NCBI RefSeq assembly: GCF_044797955.1
Contig: NZ_CP085211.1
Span: 1,984,001-2,048,000, forward strand
Direction: 5' to 3'
DNA: 64,000 nucleotides
Source of the DNA: Idiomarina seosinensis_A
GTDB lineage: Bacteria > Pseudomonadota > Gammaproteobacteria > Enterobacterales > Alteromonadaceae
The position numbers and the translations under genes are program-made. The notes beneath the pieces are model-generated. The model did no database searches. It was not told the origin of the DNA and saw nothing but the letters and a program-made list of their open reading frames with translations. Shown piece by piece: positions 1 through 9,205 of the stretch (position 1 is its first letter; each line of letters starts with the position of its first letter).

Positions 1-200
1 CACTGCAACATTTTACGGCGCCACTGAAAAATCTACCCTATGACGATAAACTCAGTTTGCTGGAGAATTTATGGCGGCTGGCTTATGCCGATAAGCAGCT
101 GGACCCTTACGAAGAAAGTATGCTGCGAAAGCTGGCAGACTTATTGTATATCTCGCATTCCGATTACATTAAAACCAAATTGGCGGTGCAAGAGCAATAG
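1..200 (+). CDS. TerB-like family protein, C-terminal fragment
   Basis: The 5' end lies outside the window. The visible 65 codons, read from base 3 to a TAG at 198-200, encode an acidic, leucine-rich helical tail. It contains the segments LLENLWRLAYADKQLDPYEE and LRKLADLLYIS, which are typical of the C-terminal half of the tellurite-resistance TerB / DjlA-N helical fold. The cluster YADKQLDPYEE is the usual acidic signature of that fold. Function cannot be taken further than this family; many such stand-alone proteins are uncharacterised. The stop codon is inside a perfect inverted repeat (see the hairpin at 194-230). Confidence in the family is moderate because only the tail is visible. Confidence 0.65.
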   Translation, partial: LQHFTAPLKNLPYDDKLSLLENLWRLAYADKQLDPYEESMLRKLADLLYISHSDYIKTKLAVQEQ

Positions 201-230
201 TTCAGGTAGCCTAACCATCTGAACTATTGC
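194..230. terminator. Hairpin between the convergent TerB-like and RND genes
   Basis: A perfect 12-bp inverted repeat (gcaatagttcag at 194-205 and its complement at 219-230) with a 13-base loop contains the TAG of the TerB-like gene and ends 14 bases before the stop of the convergent RND gene. Neither side has a strong T-run, so it may be a weak bidirectional terminator or an mRNA-end-protecting hairpin. Confidence 0.45.
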
Positions 231-243
231 ATTAACCCTGGAT

Positions 244-3200
244 TTACTGCTCAGCACGGCTCATTTCATCCGCTAACCGTGCTGACTCATCGGCACGTGG
301 CTCAGTAAAGCGAGCCAGCCATAAATAAAGTACCGGCGTTAGGTATAGGGTAAACACGGTCGCCAGGCCAAGTCCTCCAAAAACAATCCAGCCAATCGAG
401 TTGCGCGCTTCAGCTCCGGCGCCGGTAGACAAGATTAGCGGCAACCCACCTAAAATGGTAGATACTAAGGTCATCATGATTGGGCGCAGACGGATTTCGG
501 CAGCTTTTTCTATCGCATCGCGCACCGACTCGCCCCGATCACGCAGCTGATCAGCAAACTCGACCAGCAATACAGAGTTTTTAGCTAATAAACCGATGAG
601 CATTACCAGACCAATTTGCGAGTAAATATTCAGTGATATACCCGTCAAAAACAGCGCGTAAATAGCCGCTGCGATACCAAAAGGAACGGTTAACATCACA
701 ACAACGGCACTGTTGACACTTTCAAATTGTGCAGCCAACACCAGCAGCACGATTAAAAATGCCAGTATATAGGTCATGGCCACTTCTTGGTTGGTATCCT
801 CAAACGTCTTAGCTTCGCCTAAAAACAATAACCCCATGCTGTCAGGTAGCTCGGCCTGGGCGATATCACGAAGTAGCGCTGTTGCCTCAGATAGCGGGAA
901 GTCTTCAGGTATCTCAAACTCAACTTCAATTGCACGGCGCTGGCCGTGGCGCTCAAGTTCAGCTGAAACCCCTTCTTCTAGAATTTCCGCGACACTGGAA
1001 ACCGGTACCAGGTTGCCACTGTTGGAAGCGACATAAAGGTTTTGCATATCCTGCGGTGACCGAATCGACTCCAGCCGAGTCTGCAAAATAACCGGTACCT
1101 GCTGGTCGCCAACATTTAAATCGGCAACATCATCACCATTAATTGCTGCACGTAAGGTGGTTGAAATATCGCTTAGGGCAACGCCCAGCTCGGCAGCACG
1201 GCGTCGATCAATCTTAAAGCGCAACTGCGGTTGTGTCGGCTGATACGAGATATCAGGGTTACTGAATTGCGGCGCCTGAGCTACTACCGCTGCCGTAAAG
1301 TCCTGCGCTGCCAAAAAGATATCGGTGTAATTTTCCCCGGTGATCGCCATCTCCACGGCACCACCGCCCTGACCACCTCTTACATTAAGTGAGTTAGAGC
1401 CAAATGCCCGACCGGGTGCGCCCACTACTTTTGACAACGGCTCACGCACTTCATTTATGACTTCCTGTTGCGAAATATCGCGCTCTTCCCAGGGTTTCAT
1501 GGTTGCTGTAATAAAGGTTAAGTTTGGATCCCACTGCCCCACTACCGTATAGACAGACTCAAACACACCTTCTTCCAGATAAGGAAATAATATATCTTCC
1601 TGCTGCCTTGCCTGCCGATCCATAAAGTTCAGACCAACACCATCGGGCCCCCGGGCAAAAACCCTGACGGTGCCACGGTCTTCATTAGGCAATAGCTCAG
1701 AAGCGACCTGTTCATATAAAACCACTGCGCCCCCCGCCGCTACCAGTGAAGCGGCGACAATAACCCAGGAAAAGTTGAGTGCATGATGCAGTGTGCGGGT
1801 GTACTTATCTTTAAACCAATGGCCAATACCCGAGAAGATGTTTCGTTTGCCGGCATTTTTCGGCAGTTTAGCGGTAAAAGCGGGAACTAAAGATAACGCA
1901 ACAAAAGACGAGATGATGACTGCTGCTGCCAGCACTCCGCCAAATTCGCGGAACAAGCGCCCGGCAGTAGAGGGCAGAAACGCGATCGGTACGAACACAG
2001 CAACTAATACGGCAGTGGTTGCCACCACCGCAAAGAATACCTCACGGGTTCCCAGTACAGCCGCTGCTCTGGGACCTAACCCCATCGCCCGACGGCGCTG
2101 AATATTTTCCGTCACCACAATGGCATCATCAACTATCAGCCCGGTCGCCAGTACCAGTGCTAACAGAGTCAGAATATTAATTGAGAAGCCCAGTAGCCAA
2201 ATTGCGGCGATAGCGCCGAATAAAGCCACCGGTATTGACAGAGCAGGGACAATCGTTGCCCGGAACGAGCCGATAAAAACCCACAAGGTCGCAACAACCA
2301 GAGCAATGGTAATTGCCAGAGTTGTAATCACTTCAGTCACTGACTTGCGAATAAACAGCGCATCGTCATTGGTGACTTTCATTTCCATGTCCGGGAAACG
2401 CAGCTGTAGCCTTTCCAGTGTTGCCAGAGCCTGATCCGAGATTTCAATGGTATTGGATCCAGCTTGACGAATAACGCCGACACCCACTACCGGCTTACCG
2501 TTTAGGCGCACAAAACTGCTGGCATCTGCCGGCCCAAAATAGGCCTGGGCAACATCGCCAATACGGGTATCGTTGCGAATGATAATATTTTCGACTTGTT
2601 CTGCAGTTACCGAGGTGGCATCGGCCCGAATAATGATCCGCTGATCAGTGGATCTCAGGCTACCTGCCGGTACATCAAAAGGGGCCTGCCGCAATGCAGC
2701 AGCTACATCCGTTACTGATAAGCCATAGCTGTTAAGCCGCAAGGGATCTAATGCGACCCGCAAGACCCGTTCACGGGCCCCGTTCAGGCGGACGTCGGCC
2801 ACTCCGTCAATGGATAAAAATTCGGGCGCCACATCGGTTTCCAGGCGCCGGGTCAACTCTTCCAGGCTTAGTGAGTCGCTACTAACTGCAACATCCAGCA
2901 CAGCGCGGGCATCATCATCCGCTTTAACCACAATAACCTGCTCAACATCATCCGGTAGTTCACGCCGGACCTGGTTAACCGACTCTCTTACCTCACTGGC
3001 AACCACATCCAGATCTACACCCGGCCGGAATTCAACAACGGTGCGGGCAGAATTTTCTTCTGATTGAGAGCGAATGGACTTAACCCCGGAAACCCGCGCC
3101 GCGGCCCCTTCGAGAGTACTGGTAACTTCAGCATCAACGGTTTCCGGAGCACCACCGGGCAAGCTGGCTCTGACGGTAACAATGGGTCGGTCAACATCGG

Positions 3201-3348
3201 GCAATTCACGGACTTCCACACCCATAATGGCCGCAATCCCGGCAATCGCAATGAGTATATTAAGAACAACAATAAGAACCGGACGCCGGATGGATAACGA
3301 GGGCAGGTCGTTAGTTTCACTGGCTATCTTCTGCTTTTTATCGCTCAT
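244..3348 (-). CDS. RND efflux permease, HAE1-like (system 1)
   Basis: This 1034-residue inner-membrane proton-antiport pump is the usual length for AcrB/MdtB-type RND transporters. The first membrane helix is at about residues 22-45. The paired aspartates of the proton relay are at D407-D408 (GLIVDDAIVVTEN), exactly AcrB numbering, and the matching TM10 lysine is present in GLLAKNSVLLVEF. Two large periplasmic domains separate the two six-helix halves. It starts one base inside the stop codon of its membrane-fusion partner (TAATG overlap), so the two are co-translated. No outer-membrane factor gene is adjacent, so it probably uses a TolC encoded elsewhere. The substrate cannot be predicted from sequence. 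Confidence 0.93.
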   Translation of the reverse strand: MSDKKQKIASETNDLPSLSIRRPVLIVVLNILIAIAGIAAIMGVEVRELPDVDRPIVTVRASLPGGAPETVDAEVTSTLEGAAARVSGVKSIRSQSEENSARTVVEFRPGVDLDVVASEVRESVNQVRRELPDDVEQVIVVKADDDARAVLDVAVSSDSLSLEELTRRLETDVAPEFLSIDGVADVRLNGARERVLRVALDPLRLNSYGLSVTDVAAALRQAPFDVPAGSLRSTDQRIIIRADATSVTAEQVENIIIRNDTRIGDVAQAYFGPADASSFVRLNGKPVVGVGVIRQAGSNTIEISDQALATLERLQLRFPDMEMKVTNDDALFIRKSVTEVITTLAITIALVVATLWVFIGSFRATIVPALSIPVALFGAIAAIWLLGFSINILTLLALVLATGLIVDDAIVVTENIQRRRAMGLGPRAAAVLGTREVFFAVVATTAVLVAVFVPIAFLPSTAGRLFREFGGVLAAAVIISSFVALSLVPAFTAKLPKNAGKRNIFSGIGHWFKDKYTRTLHHALNFSWVIVAASLVAAGGAVVLYEQVASELLPNEDRGTVRVFARGPDGVGLNFMDRQARQQEDILFPYLEEGVFESVYTVVGQWDPNLTFITATMKPWEERDISQQEVINEVREPLSKVVGAPGRAFGSNSLNVRGGQGGGAVEMAITGENYTDIFLAAQDFTAAVVAQAPQFSNPDISYQPTQPQLRFKIDRRRAAELGVALSDISTTLRAAINGDDVADLNVGDQQVPVILQTRLESIRSPQDMQNLYVASNSGNLVPVSSVAEILEEGVSAELERHGQRRAIEVEFEIPEDFPLSEATALLRDIAQAELPDSMGLLFLGEAKTFEDTNQEVAMTYILAFLIVLLVLAAQFESVNSAVVVMLTVPFGIAAAIYALFLTGISLNIYSQIGLVMLIGLLAKNSVLLVEFADQLRDRGESVRDAIEKAAEIRLRPIMMTLVSTILGGLPLILSTGAGAEARNSIGWIVFGGLGLATVFTLYLTPVLYLWLARFTEPRADESARLADEMSRAEQ

Positions 3349-4406
3349 TATTGTGATTCTCCGGCAGAGTCAACGGTTTCTGCGTTTTGAAACTTCACGT
3401 TCTGGTCGTCACGAAGGTTCTGCACGCCCTCGACAATTAGCAGGTCATCTCGCTGAATATCACCTGATACCAATACGGTACCTTCCAGTCGCTGCTCTAT
3501 TTGCACAGGTACACGTTTCGCTTTTTGATTTTCGGCTAACCAAATGTACGGGGCGTTAGGTCCCCAGGACAGAGCTGCCTCAGGCACTGCGACGAACTCC
3601 CTACCCCGTAACTCGATATCCGTGCGAAAACTGGTGCCCGGTAAAAAGTCATCTTTACTGTTATCAATAGCTGCCCGCGCCCGGAACATCCGCGTCTGCG
3701 GGTTGATGCGAGAGTCGCGCTCAACCACTTCAGCGCTAACCGGCGGACCCGAATAACGCCAGGGCTGAACCGTTAGCTCAACACCTTCCTGCAGGATTGA
3801 GACGGCAGCTTCGGGAATTCTAAAGTCAATTAACAGGACATCGCGGTCATCAAGATTCGCGATCATGGTCTGTTCTGTGATCCGATCACCTTCTTCAACA
3901 TCGGTAATGCCGATGACACCGTCAAACGGGGCAATCACTTTTCGGTCCCTAACCTCGGTGCGGGCTCTTTGCAACTCGACTTCGGCGAGGTCGCGCAATA
4001 GCACGGCGTTATCCAGCTCCGATTGGGCAATTCCGCCTTGACCAAAGCTTGATTTAAGCCGCTCAACTGTACGTTCTGCATCTTTTAAATTAAGTTTCGC
4101 CTGTTGCAGTGCAACCTGCTGCCGCCGATCGTCCAGCCGCACCAGAATTTGGCCGGCTTTAACCCGATCACCTGGCTTAAAATTAACTTCCAGCACCCGG
4201 TCTCCGACTGCCGGATACAGGGTCACCGAACGACGCGCTTCCGCAGTCCCTACGGCTTCGACTCGATTGCTCTCACGTTCAAATTGTATCGGTTCAACAA
4301 TTACCAGAGCTTCCCTTGAACCATAGCCCTGAGCCTGAACCGATACTGCTGTGACAATTAATGATAAAAACACAGCAACACAAAAAGTAATCGCAAAGCT
4401 TCTCAT
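3348..4406 (-). CDS. RND periplasmic adaptor (membrane fusion protein, system 1)
   Basis: This 352-residue HlyD/AcrA-type adaptor has an N-terminal signal sequence (about residues 1-25) and no obvious lipobox. A lipoyl-like half (VGDRVLEVNFKPGDRVKAGQ) is followed by an alpha-hairpin of about residues 95-145, the second lipoyl half (VIAPFDGVIGITDVEEGD), and beta-barrel and membrane-proximal domains. The ATG has GGAG six bases upstream. It is first in a two-gene operon with the RND pump and bridges that pump to an outer-membrane channel. The short hairpin is typical of MdtA/MexA-like adaptors. Confidence 0.92.
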   Translation of the reverse strand: MRSFAITFCVAVFLSLIVTAVSVQAQGYGSREALVIVEPIQFERESNRVEAVGTAEARRSVTLYPAVGDRVLEVNFKPGDRVKAGQILVRLDDRRQQVALQQAKLNLKDAERTVERLKSSFGQGGIAQSELDNAVLLRDLAEVELQRARTEVRDRKVIAPFDGVIGITDVEEGDRITEQTMIANLDDRDVLLIDFRIPEAAVSILQEGVELTVQPWRYSGPPVSAEVVERDSRINPQTRMFRARAAIDNSKDDFLPGTSFRTDIELRGREFVAVPEAALSWGPNAPYIWLAENQKAKRVPVQIEQRLEGTVLVSGDIQRDDLLIVEGVQNLRDDQNVKFQNAETVDSAGESQ

Positions 4407-4418
4407 CGAATCTCCATT

Positions 4419-4451
4419 AAAAACCCGCGAATGAGGACATCCGCGGGTTTT
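4419..4451 (-). terminator. Rho-independent terminator of azurin
   Basis: A 10-bp stem (aaaacccgcg at 4420-4429 with its complement at 4442-4451) lies downstream of the azurin stop. Read on the minus strand, the second arm ends in a T-run. It separates azurin from the RND operon that follows in the same direction. Confidence 0.8.
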
Positions 4452-4478
4452 GGGTTTTTAAAGAAATAATCACAGGGA

Positions 4479-4931
4479 TTAGTTCGTAATCTTGAACTCA
4501 CCCTGCATAATGGCTGAGTGTCCCGGGAAGGTGCAGTAAAACTTGTAATTACCGTCCGCACTCATACCGTCAGTGGAAAAAGTGACAGACGTTGATTCAC
4601 CGCCGCCAATGACTTCAGTCGCTGCGATAACAGCGTCCGAACCACTCGGTACATAATCATTGTCCAGTCCTGCAGACATACCTTGTTGAACAACGCTTTG
4701 CATGTCTGAGGCTTCACTTAGCACCCAGTTGTGACCCATGACATTTTTTGCCAAATTGCCAGAGTGCGTTAATTTAACGGTAACTTCTGAACAACTTGCC
4801 GGAACTGACATCTCCTTTGTATCAAAACGCATGTTGTCATTGCTATCAATTGTTAGCTCACAATCGTTAGCCAGCGCGGAGTTTGCGACAAACAACGCAG
4901 AACCCAACAACAAAGTTTTCAATAGACGCAT
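4479..4931 (-). CDS. azu: Azurin, type-1 blue copper protein
   Basis: This is a periplasmic single-electron carrier of 150 residues. A 21-residue signal peptide ends at ANSALA, giving a mature protein of 129 residues. The copper ligands are H67 (in NVMGHNW), C133 and H138 (in FYCTFPGH) and M142. After signal removal these become 46, 112, 117 and 121, the exact azurin numbering. A conserved disulfide is expected between C24 and C47. The ATG has AAGGAG eight bases upstream. It is a single gene closed by its own terminator. The redox partner is not shown by the neighbourhood; cytochrome oxidase, nitrite reductase or peroxidase are known partners in other species. Confidence 0.95.
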   Translation of the reverse strand: MRLLKTLLLGSALFVANSALANDCELTIDSNDNMRFDTKEMSVPASCSEVTVKLTHSGNLAKNVMGHNWVLSEASDMQSVVQQGMSAGLDNDYVPSGSDAVIAATEVIGGGESTSVTFSTDGMSADGNYKFYCTFPGHSAIMQGEFKITN

Positions 4932-5011
4932 TGCAATACTCCTTCGGTTAATATCAAATACTCACTATGTATACGCAAATTTGCGCATTTAGATTACTTA
5001 AGGTCTGGCCA

Positions 5012-6178
5012 ATGACGAAAAAATCGAACTTTACCCATCAATCTCTTTTGGCCCAAGGCACAGCTATCGACTCGCTACATCCTGACAACGACAAACAGTC
5101 GTTGATTCCTCCAGTATACAACTCAACTACCTTCATCCGTGATGAGGATAATCAATATCGTAGCGGAAGGGTGTATTCGCGCGCTGACAACCCAACTTAT
5201 CGTGCTCCGGAAGCCTTACTGGCAAACCTTGAAGAGGCCGCCGATGCACGCCTGTTCAGCTCAGGTATGGCCGCCGCCACCAGCGTTTTTCTGGCGCTGA
5301 AGCCCGGTGACAAAATCATTGCTCCGACCATCATGTACTGGGCTTTGCGCAACTGGTTAAAGACCTTTGGACAGGATATGGGGCTGAAAGTTCGTTTTAT
5401 TGATACTCATGTCGCTGATGCTGTCGACGCGGCTTTGCAGCAAGAGCCTGCCCGTCTGGTCTGGCTGGAAACACCCGGCAATCCATTGTGGACCATCAGT
5501 GACATCAGCGCAATTGCTGCCAGCTGTCGACAGCATGGCGCTATGCTGGCGGTCGACTCAACAGTAGCAACGCCATTACTGACCAAACCCTTAACACTGG
5601 GTGCCGACATCGTTATGCACTCGGCGACTAAGTACCTGAACGGCCACTCTGATGTGATATCGGGCGCGCTCGCCTGTCGCGAAGACTCAGCGTTCTGGCA
5701 ACGTATTGTTAGTCTCAGGGCGCAAAATGGCTGTGTACCCGGCCCCAACGATGCAGCGCAGCTGTTGCGTGGTATGCGAACTTTATTTTTACGGGTCCGC
5801 GAAAGCTGCCAGTCAGCGCTGTGGCTGGCCGAACAATTACAGGCCAGCTCGCAGGTAAAAGCAGTACTTTATCCCGGTCTGCCGGGCTTTGAGGGCCACC
5901 AGATTGCCAGTCAGCAGATGAATGGTGGCTTCGGCGGTATGTTGTCCATACGCCTTGTCGGAGGTTCGGGGCAAGCTATTCATACTGCAGCTAAAACTCG
6001 GTTATGGAAGCGGGCAACCTCACTAGGAGGGGTTGAAAGCCTGATTGAACACCGCGCCAGCATCGAGGGTGATGGCTCTCCGGTGCCAGATGACTTATTG
6101 CGCTTGTCGGTGGGTATTGAGTCTAAAGAAGACCTGCTGACAGACTTGCAGCAGGCCTTTGAGTCTTTTAAAAAGTAG
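5012..6178 (+). CDS. Cys/Met metabolism PLP-dependent enzyme (cystathionine gamma-synthase / lyase family)
   Basis: This 388-residue fold-type I PLP enzyme belongs to the trans-sulfuration family. The PLP lysine lies in MHSATKYLNGHSD, the PLP-phosphate-binding SSGMAA segment is near residue 83, and the C-terminal SLGGVESLIEHRAS block is typical of the MetB/MetC/CGL group. The ATG at 5012 is preferred over an in-frame one at 4967 because AAGG lies eight bases upstream and the N-terminus then matches the family. Cystathionine gamma-synthase, beta-lyase, gamma-lyase and methionine gamma-lyase cannot be separated by sequence reading alone. The C-terminal motif looks more like the gamma-synthase/gamma-lyase side than E. 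coli MetC. It is divergent from azurin and ends 4 bases from the convergent malic enzyme. Confidence 0.85.
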   Translation: MTKKSNFTHQSLLAQGTAIDSLHPDNDKQSLIPPVYNSTTFIRDEDNQYRSGRVYSRADNPTYRAPEALLANLEEAADARLFSSGMAAATSVFLALKPGDKIIAPTIMYWALRNWLKTFGQDMGLKVRFIDTHVADAVDAALQQEPARLVWLETPGNPLWTISDISAIAASCRQHGAMLAVDSTVATPLLTKPLTLGADIVMHSATKYLNGHSDVISGALACREDSAFWQRIVSLRAQNGCVPGPNDAAQLLRGMRTLFLRVRESCQSALWLAEQLQASSQVKAVLYPGLPGFEGHQIASQQMNGGFGGMLSIRLVGGSGQAIHTAAKTRLWKRATSLGGVESLIEHRASIEGDGSPVPDDLLRLSVGIESKEDLLTDLQQAFESFKK

Positions 6179-6182
6179 CGGA

Positions 6183-7874
6183 TTAAATACTGACCCGCTT
6201 ATAAAAACGGTATTCAGGACGCCAGAAGTTATCCTCAATCCGTTGGCGCAATAGCTGGTCGTCAATTTCCAGCGCCGAACCTTCTTGCTGAGCGACTTTG
6301 CCGACAGCAAAAGCGATCTCTTTTGACAGCTCGGCCAATTCGGTAAAAGCCGGCAGTAAGTGCTCGTTACCCACGTTGGCTGAAGGAGAGGCTTCGGCCA
6401 GTGTTTTACTTGCCACCCGAAACATTTCATCGCTGACCCGGTTTGCTTTTACCGCCAAAACTCCTAAGCCGATGCCCGGAAAAATATAGCTATTATTACA
6501 CTGGGCAATCGGGTACAACTTACCTTCGTATTCAACGCTGCCAAACGGGCTGCCGGTGGCAATAATAGCCTGCCCCTTTGACCATTTAAGGACATCGGCG
6601 GGGTGGGCTTCTACGTGCCTGGATGGATTACTCAACGGAAAGATAATTGGCCGCTGCGTCTGCTTTGACATCGCCTCAATAACCTGCTCAGTAAATAGCC
6701 CTGCCTGACCGGAAACGCCGATTAAAATATCCGGCTCAGCACAATGGATGACATCCAGCAAGGACGGGTAATCACCACTGTATTGCCAGTCTTCGAGATC
6801 CTGCTGCGACTGCGCCAGCGCTGTTTGAAAGTCACGCAGACCGGGCATCGTATCAACAACCAGACCATGGCGGTCGACCATAAAGATATTTTGCTTGGCC
6901 TGTTGTTGCGAAAGGCCCTCGGCCATCATCTGGATAACAACCTGCTCAGCAATACCGCAGCCGGCAGAACCAGCGCCGACAAATACCACTTTTTGCTGAC
7001 TGAGCTTTTTACCTTTTTTGCGGCAGGCAGCTAAAAGCGTCCCTACGGTAACCGAAGCAGTACCCTGAATGTCATCGTTAAAGCAACATATCTGGTCCCG
7101 GTAACGGCGCAATAACGGCATCGCATTGGGCTGTGCAAAGTCCTCAAACTGCAACATAACATCCGGCCAGCGGCGCACAACGGCTTTGATAAACTTATCT
7201 AAGAACTCATCGTATTCGGACTGTTCAATACGCTTGTGCCGAGCTCCCATATACATTGGGTCATTCAACAGCTTTTCATTATTTGTGCCTACATCCAGCA
7301 TAACCGGCAAGGTGTAAGCGGGGCTTATGCCGCCACAGGCGGTGTATAGTGACAGCTTACCGATAGGAATACCCATGCCGCCGATACCCTGGTCGCCCAG
7401 CCCCAGAATTCGTTCGCCGTCAGTAACGACAATAACTTTTACTTTTTGCTTGGTGGCATTGCGCAGAATGTCGTCAAGCTGATCACGCTCTGAATAGGAG
7501 ATAAATAAGCCCCGTGAGCTGCGGTAAATATCTGAGAATTTTTCGCAGGCATCACCCACAGTCGGGGTATAAATAATCGGCATCATCTCTTCAAGATGAT
7601 TAGTCACCAGGCGGTAAAATAAGGTTTCGTTATTATCCTGAATAGCGCGCAGATAAATGTGTTTGTTCAGCGGCGTTTCAAAGCTTTTATACTGCATATA
7701 AGCACGTTCAGCCTGCTCCTCAATTGTTTCATAACGCGGTGGTAACAATCCGGTTAAATTGAAAGCAGCGCGCTCTTCTCGTGAAAAGGCACTACCTTTA
7801 TTCAATAACGGCGTTTCCAGTAGTGAGGGACCCGCGTAGGGAATATATAAAGGATTTTGCTGACTTTTTGGCAT
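6183..7874 (-). CDS. maeA: NAD-dependent malic enzyme
   Basis: It decarboxylates malate oxidatively to pyruvate with NAD reduction. At 563 residues it matches E. coli MaeA. The N-terminal malic domain includes YTPTVGDACE and the catalytic stretch VTDGERILGLGDQGIGGMGI. The divalent-metal site ED(F) and FNDDIQGTA lies mid-protein, and the Rossmann motif GAGSAGCGIAEQ is followed by the characteristic LSNPSRHVEAHPADV segment. A Shine-Dalgarno sequence (AGGAG) lies upstream of the ATG. It is apparently monocistronic and convergent with the PLP enzyme, with only 4 bases between stops and no visible terminator hairpin between them. Confidence 0.95.
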   Translation of the reverse strand: MPKSQQNPLYIPYAGPSLLETPLLNKGSAFSREERAAFNLTGLLPPRYETIEEQAERAYMQYKSFETPLNKHIYLRAIQDNNETLFYRLVTNHLEEMMPIIYTPTVGDACEKFSDIYRSSRGLFISYSERDQLDDILRNATKQKVKVIVVTDGERILGLGDQGIGGMGIPIGKLSLYTACGGISPAYTLPVMLDVGTNNEKLLNDPMYMGARHKRIEQSEYDEFLDKFIKAVVRRWPDVMLQFEDFAQPNAMPLLRRYRDQICCFNDDIQGTASVTVGTLLAACRKKGKKLSQQKVVFVGAGSAGCGIAEQVVIQMMAEGLSQQQAKQNIFMVDRHGLVVDTMPGLRDFQTALAQSQQDLEDWQYSGDYPSLLDVIHCAEPDILIGVSGQAGLFTEQVIEAMSKQTQRPIIFPLSNPSRHVEAHPADVLKWSKGQAIIATGSPFGSVEYEGKLYPIAQCNNSYIFPGIGLGVLAVKANRVSDEMFRVASKTLAEASPSANVGNEHLLPAFTELAELSKEIAFAVGKVAQQEGSALEIDDQLLRQRIEDNFWRPEYRFYKRVSI

Positions 7875-8016
7875 TCGTGACCTACTCCTAAAACCATAAG
7901 GTGCTATTAACTGGCAATAATAGCAAACAACAGCGGATAGCGGGGGAAATTAGTAGAGCTAACAGGACAGACCATTTGGACGCTATTACAGCAAAAAACC
8001 TTACATCCTAATGCGG

Positions 8017-8436
8017 CTAAAACAATTTAACGATAACCATAGCCAGCAGTACCACGTTAGCGGTAAACCCAACCATAAAAAAGTAACTGCGTGGGCTGGG
8101 ATTTTTGTTGGTAGCGATAACATAGTACAGCACCATATGCGCCAGCCGCGCGACCGCGAAAACCGCTGTTAGGGATGCAGTCCAGCGCGGGTCAACGCCC
8201 GCAAAAATAGCTAACACGACAGTGCCCAGCATAGGGCTTAAATTTTCCAGCGAGTTCTGGTGGGTACGCCAGGCGCGAAAAACAAAATTTTGATGGCTTA
8301 ATTCTTCCGGAGCTTTACCCGGGATAGCGCCTTTTTGGCCGGCTTTACTGCCACTGGCGACCAGCCACTGAAAAATGACGGTAGCAATAATCACAGCAGT
8401 CCAAATTAACGTCGCCCGATAGTCGTTAAAAATCAT
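8017..8436 (-). CDS. MAPEG family membrane protein
   Basis: This 139-residue integral membrane protein has four predicted helices (about residues 8-27, 66-82, 88-108 and 119-138). It carries the family signature of an arginine/asparagine-rich loop between helices 1 and 2 (RAWRTHQNSLENL) and the later RLAHMVLYY stretch. MAPEG proteins include glutathione-dependent transferases and peroxidases, but bacterial members of this short type are uncharacterised. It lies 19 bases after murI in the same direction and is probably the last gene of the DUF998-copA-murI unit. Confidence 0.85.
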   Translation of the reverse strand: MIFNDYRATLIWTAVIIATVIFQWLVASGSKAGQKGAIPGKAPEELSHQNFVFRAWRTHQNSLENLSPMLGTVVLAIFAGVDPRWTASLTAVFAVARLAHMVLYYVIATNKNPSPRSYFFMVGFTANVVLLAMVIVKLF

Positions 8437-8455
8437 TATTAGGTTTCCTTTATTA

Positions 8456-9199
8456 TCACGTTAATTGCCAGCGCTTTGCCACACGAGCAACGGCCTCAAC
8501 GTTTTCTGATGCCATGATTTGAATAGGCGTATGCTTAAACTGAACTGATAACTGAAGCTGTTGTTGCAGCCAATGTACCATAGCTTCGCCGGAATGAATC
8601 GTTTGCGCGCCATTAAAATAAGCAGTAATCGGCTCGGCAAGCAACGGAAAGTGAGTACAACCCAGCAGCACCACGTCAGGTTTACTAACCTGATTAAAAT
8701 AGTGTTTGAACGTTTCCTGAATTATCGGTCCGTCAAAAAGCTCTTCTTCAACCATTGGCACAAACAAGGGTGTCGCCAGGGCTTCCACCTGATTAAAGCC
8801 TAACTCCTGAATACGACGCTGATACTCGCCGGAGGCTATGGTTGCCCGGGTCGCAATAACCAGTATTTTTGCCTGCTTATCAAGCTGCGGCAAGTGGGTT
8901 AAGGCAAGAACGCCGGGCTCGAGTACCCCGTAAACGGGCTTATTCGAATATTGCTGCATAATTTCAAGAGCCACGACACTCACGGTGTTGCAGGCAACCA
9001 CCAAAGCATCCACATTAGCGCCGTTAAAAAACTCAACTGCCTCTAACGCGTAACGCATTACCGTATTAGCATCCTTGCTACCATAAGGTACCCGAGCTGT
9101 ATCACCATAGTACAACAGTTCACTGAAGTAGCCGCTGCGTTGCAGCGAGCGCGCCACCGTTAAGCCACCCACACCACTATCAAACACGCCAAGCTTCAT
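8456..9199 (-). CDS. murI: Glutamate racemase
   Basis: It interconverts L- and D-glutamate to supply D-Glu for peptidoglycan. It has 247 residues. The N-terminal FDSGVGGLTV motif holds the catalytic D7-S8, and the two catalytic cysteines are C70 (VVACNTVS) and C181 (LLGCTHFPLL), with the expected spacing. The start codon lies 6 bases after the copA stop; the GGAG Shine-Dalgarno is inside the copA stop region, 12 bases upstream, a longer spacing than usual. Coupling to copA suggests readthrough expression. A functional link between the two is not evident. Confidence 0.95.
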   Translation of the reverse strand: MKLGVFDSGVGGLTVARSLQRSGYFSELLYYGDTARVPYGSKDANTVMRYALEAVEFFNGANVDALVVACNTVSVVALEIMQQYSNKPVYGVLEPGVLALTHLPQLDKQAKILVIATRATIASGEYQRRIQELGFNQVEALATPLFVPMVEEELFDGPIIQETFKHYFNQVSKPDVVLLGCTHFPLLAEPITAYFNGAQTIHSGEAMVHWLQQQLQLSVQFKHTPIQIMASENVEAVARVAKRWQLT

Positions 9200-9205
9200 A
9201 GCCGA

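Noticed and set aside
776..3559. Plus-strand open frames across the RND-1 genes (776-2434, 2810-3559)
   Set aside because: They are antisense to a clearly conserved RND permease and adaptor, have no family resemblance and lack ribosome binding sites.
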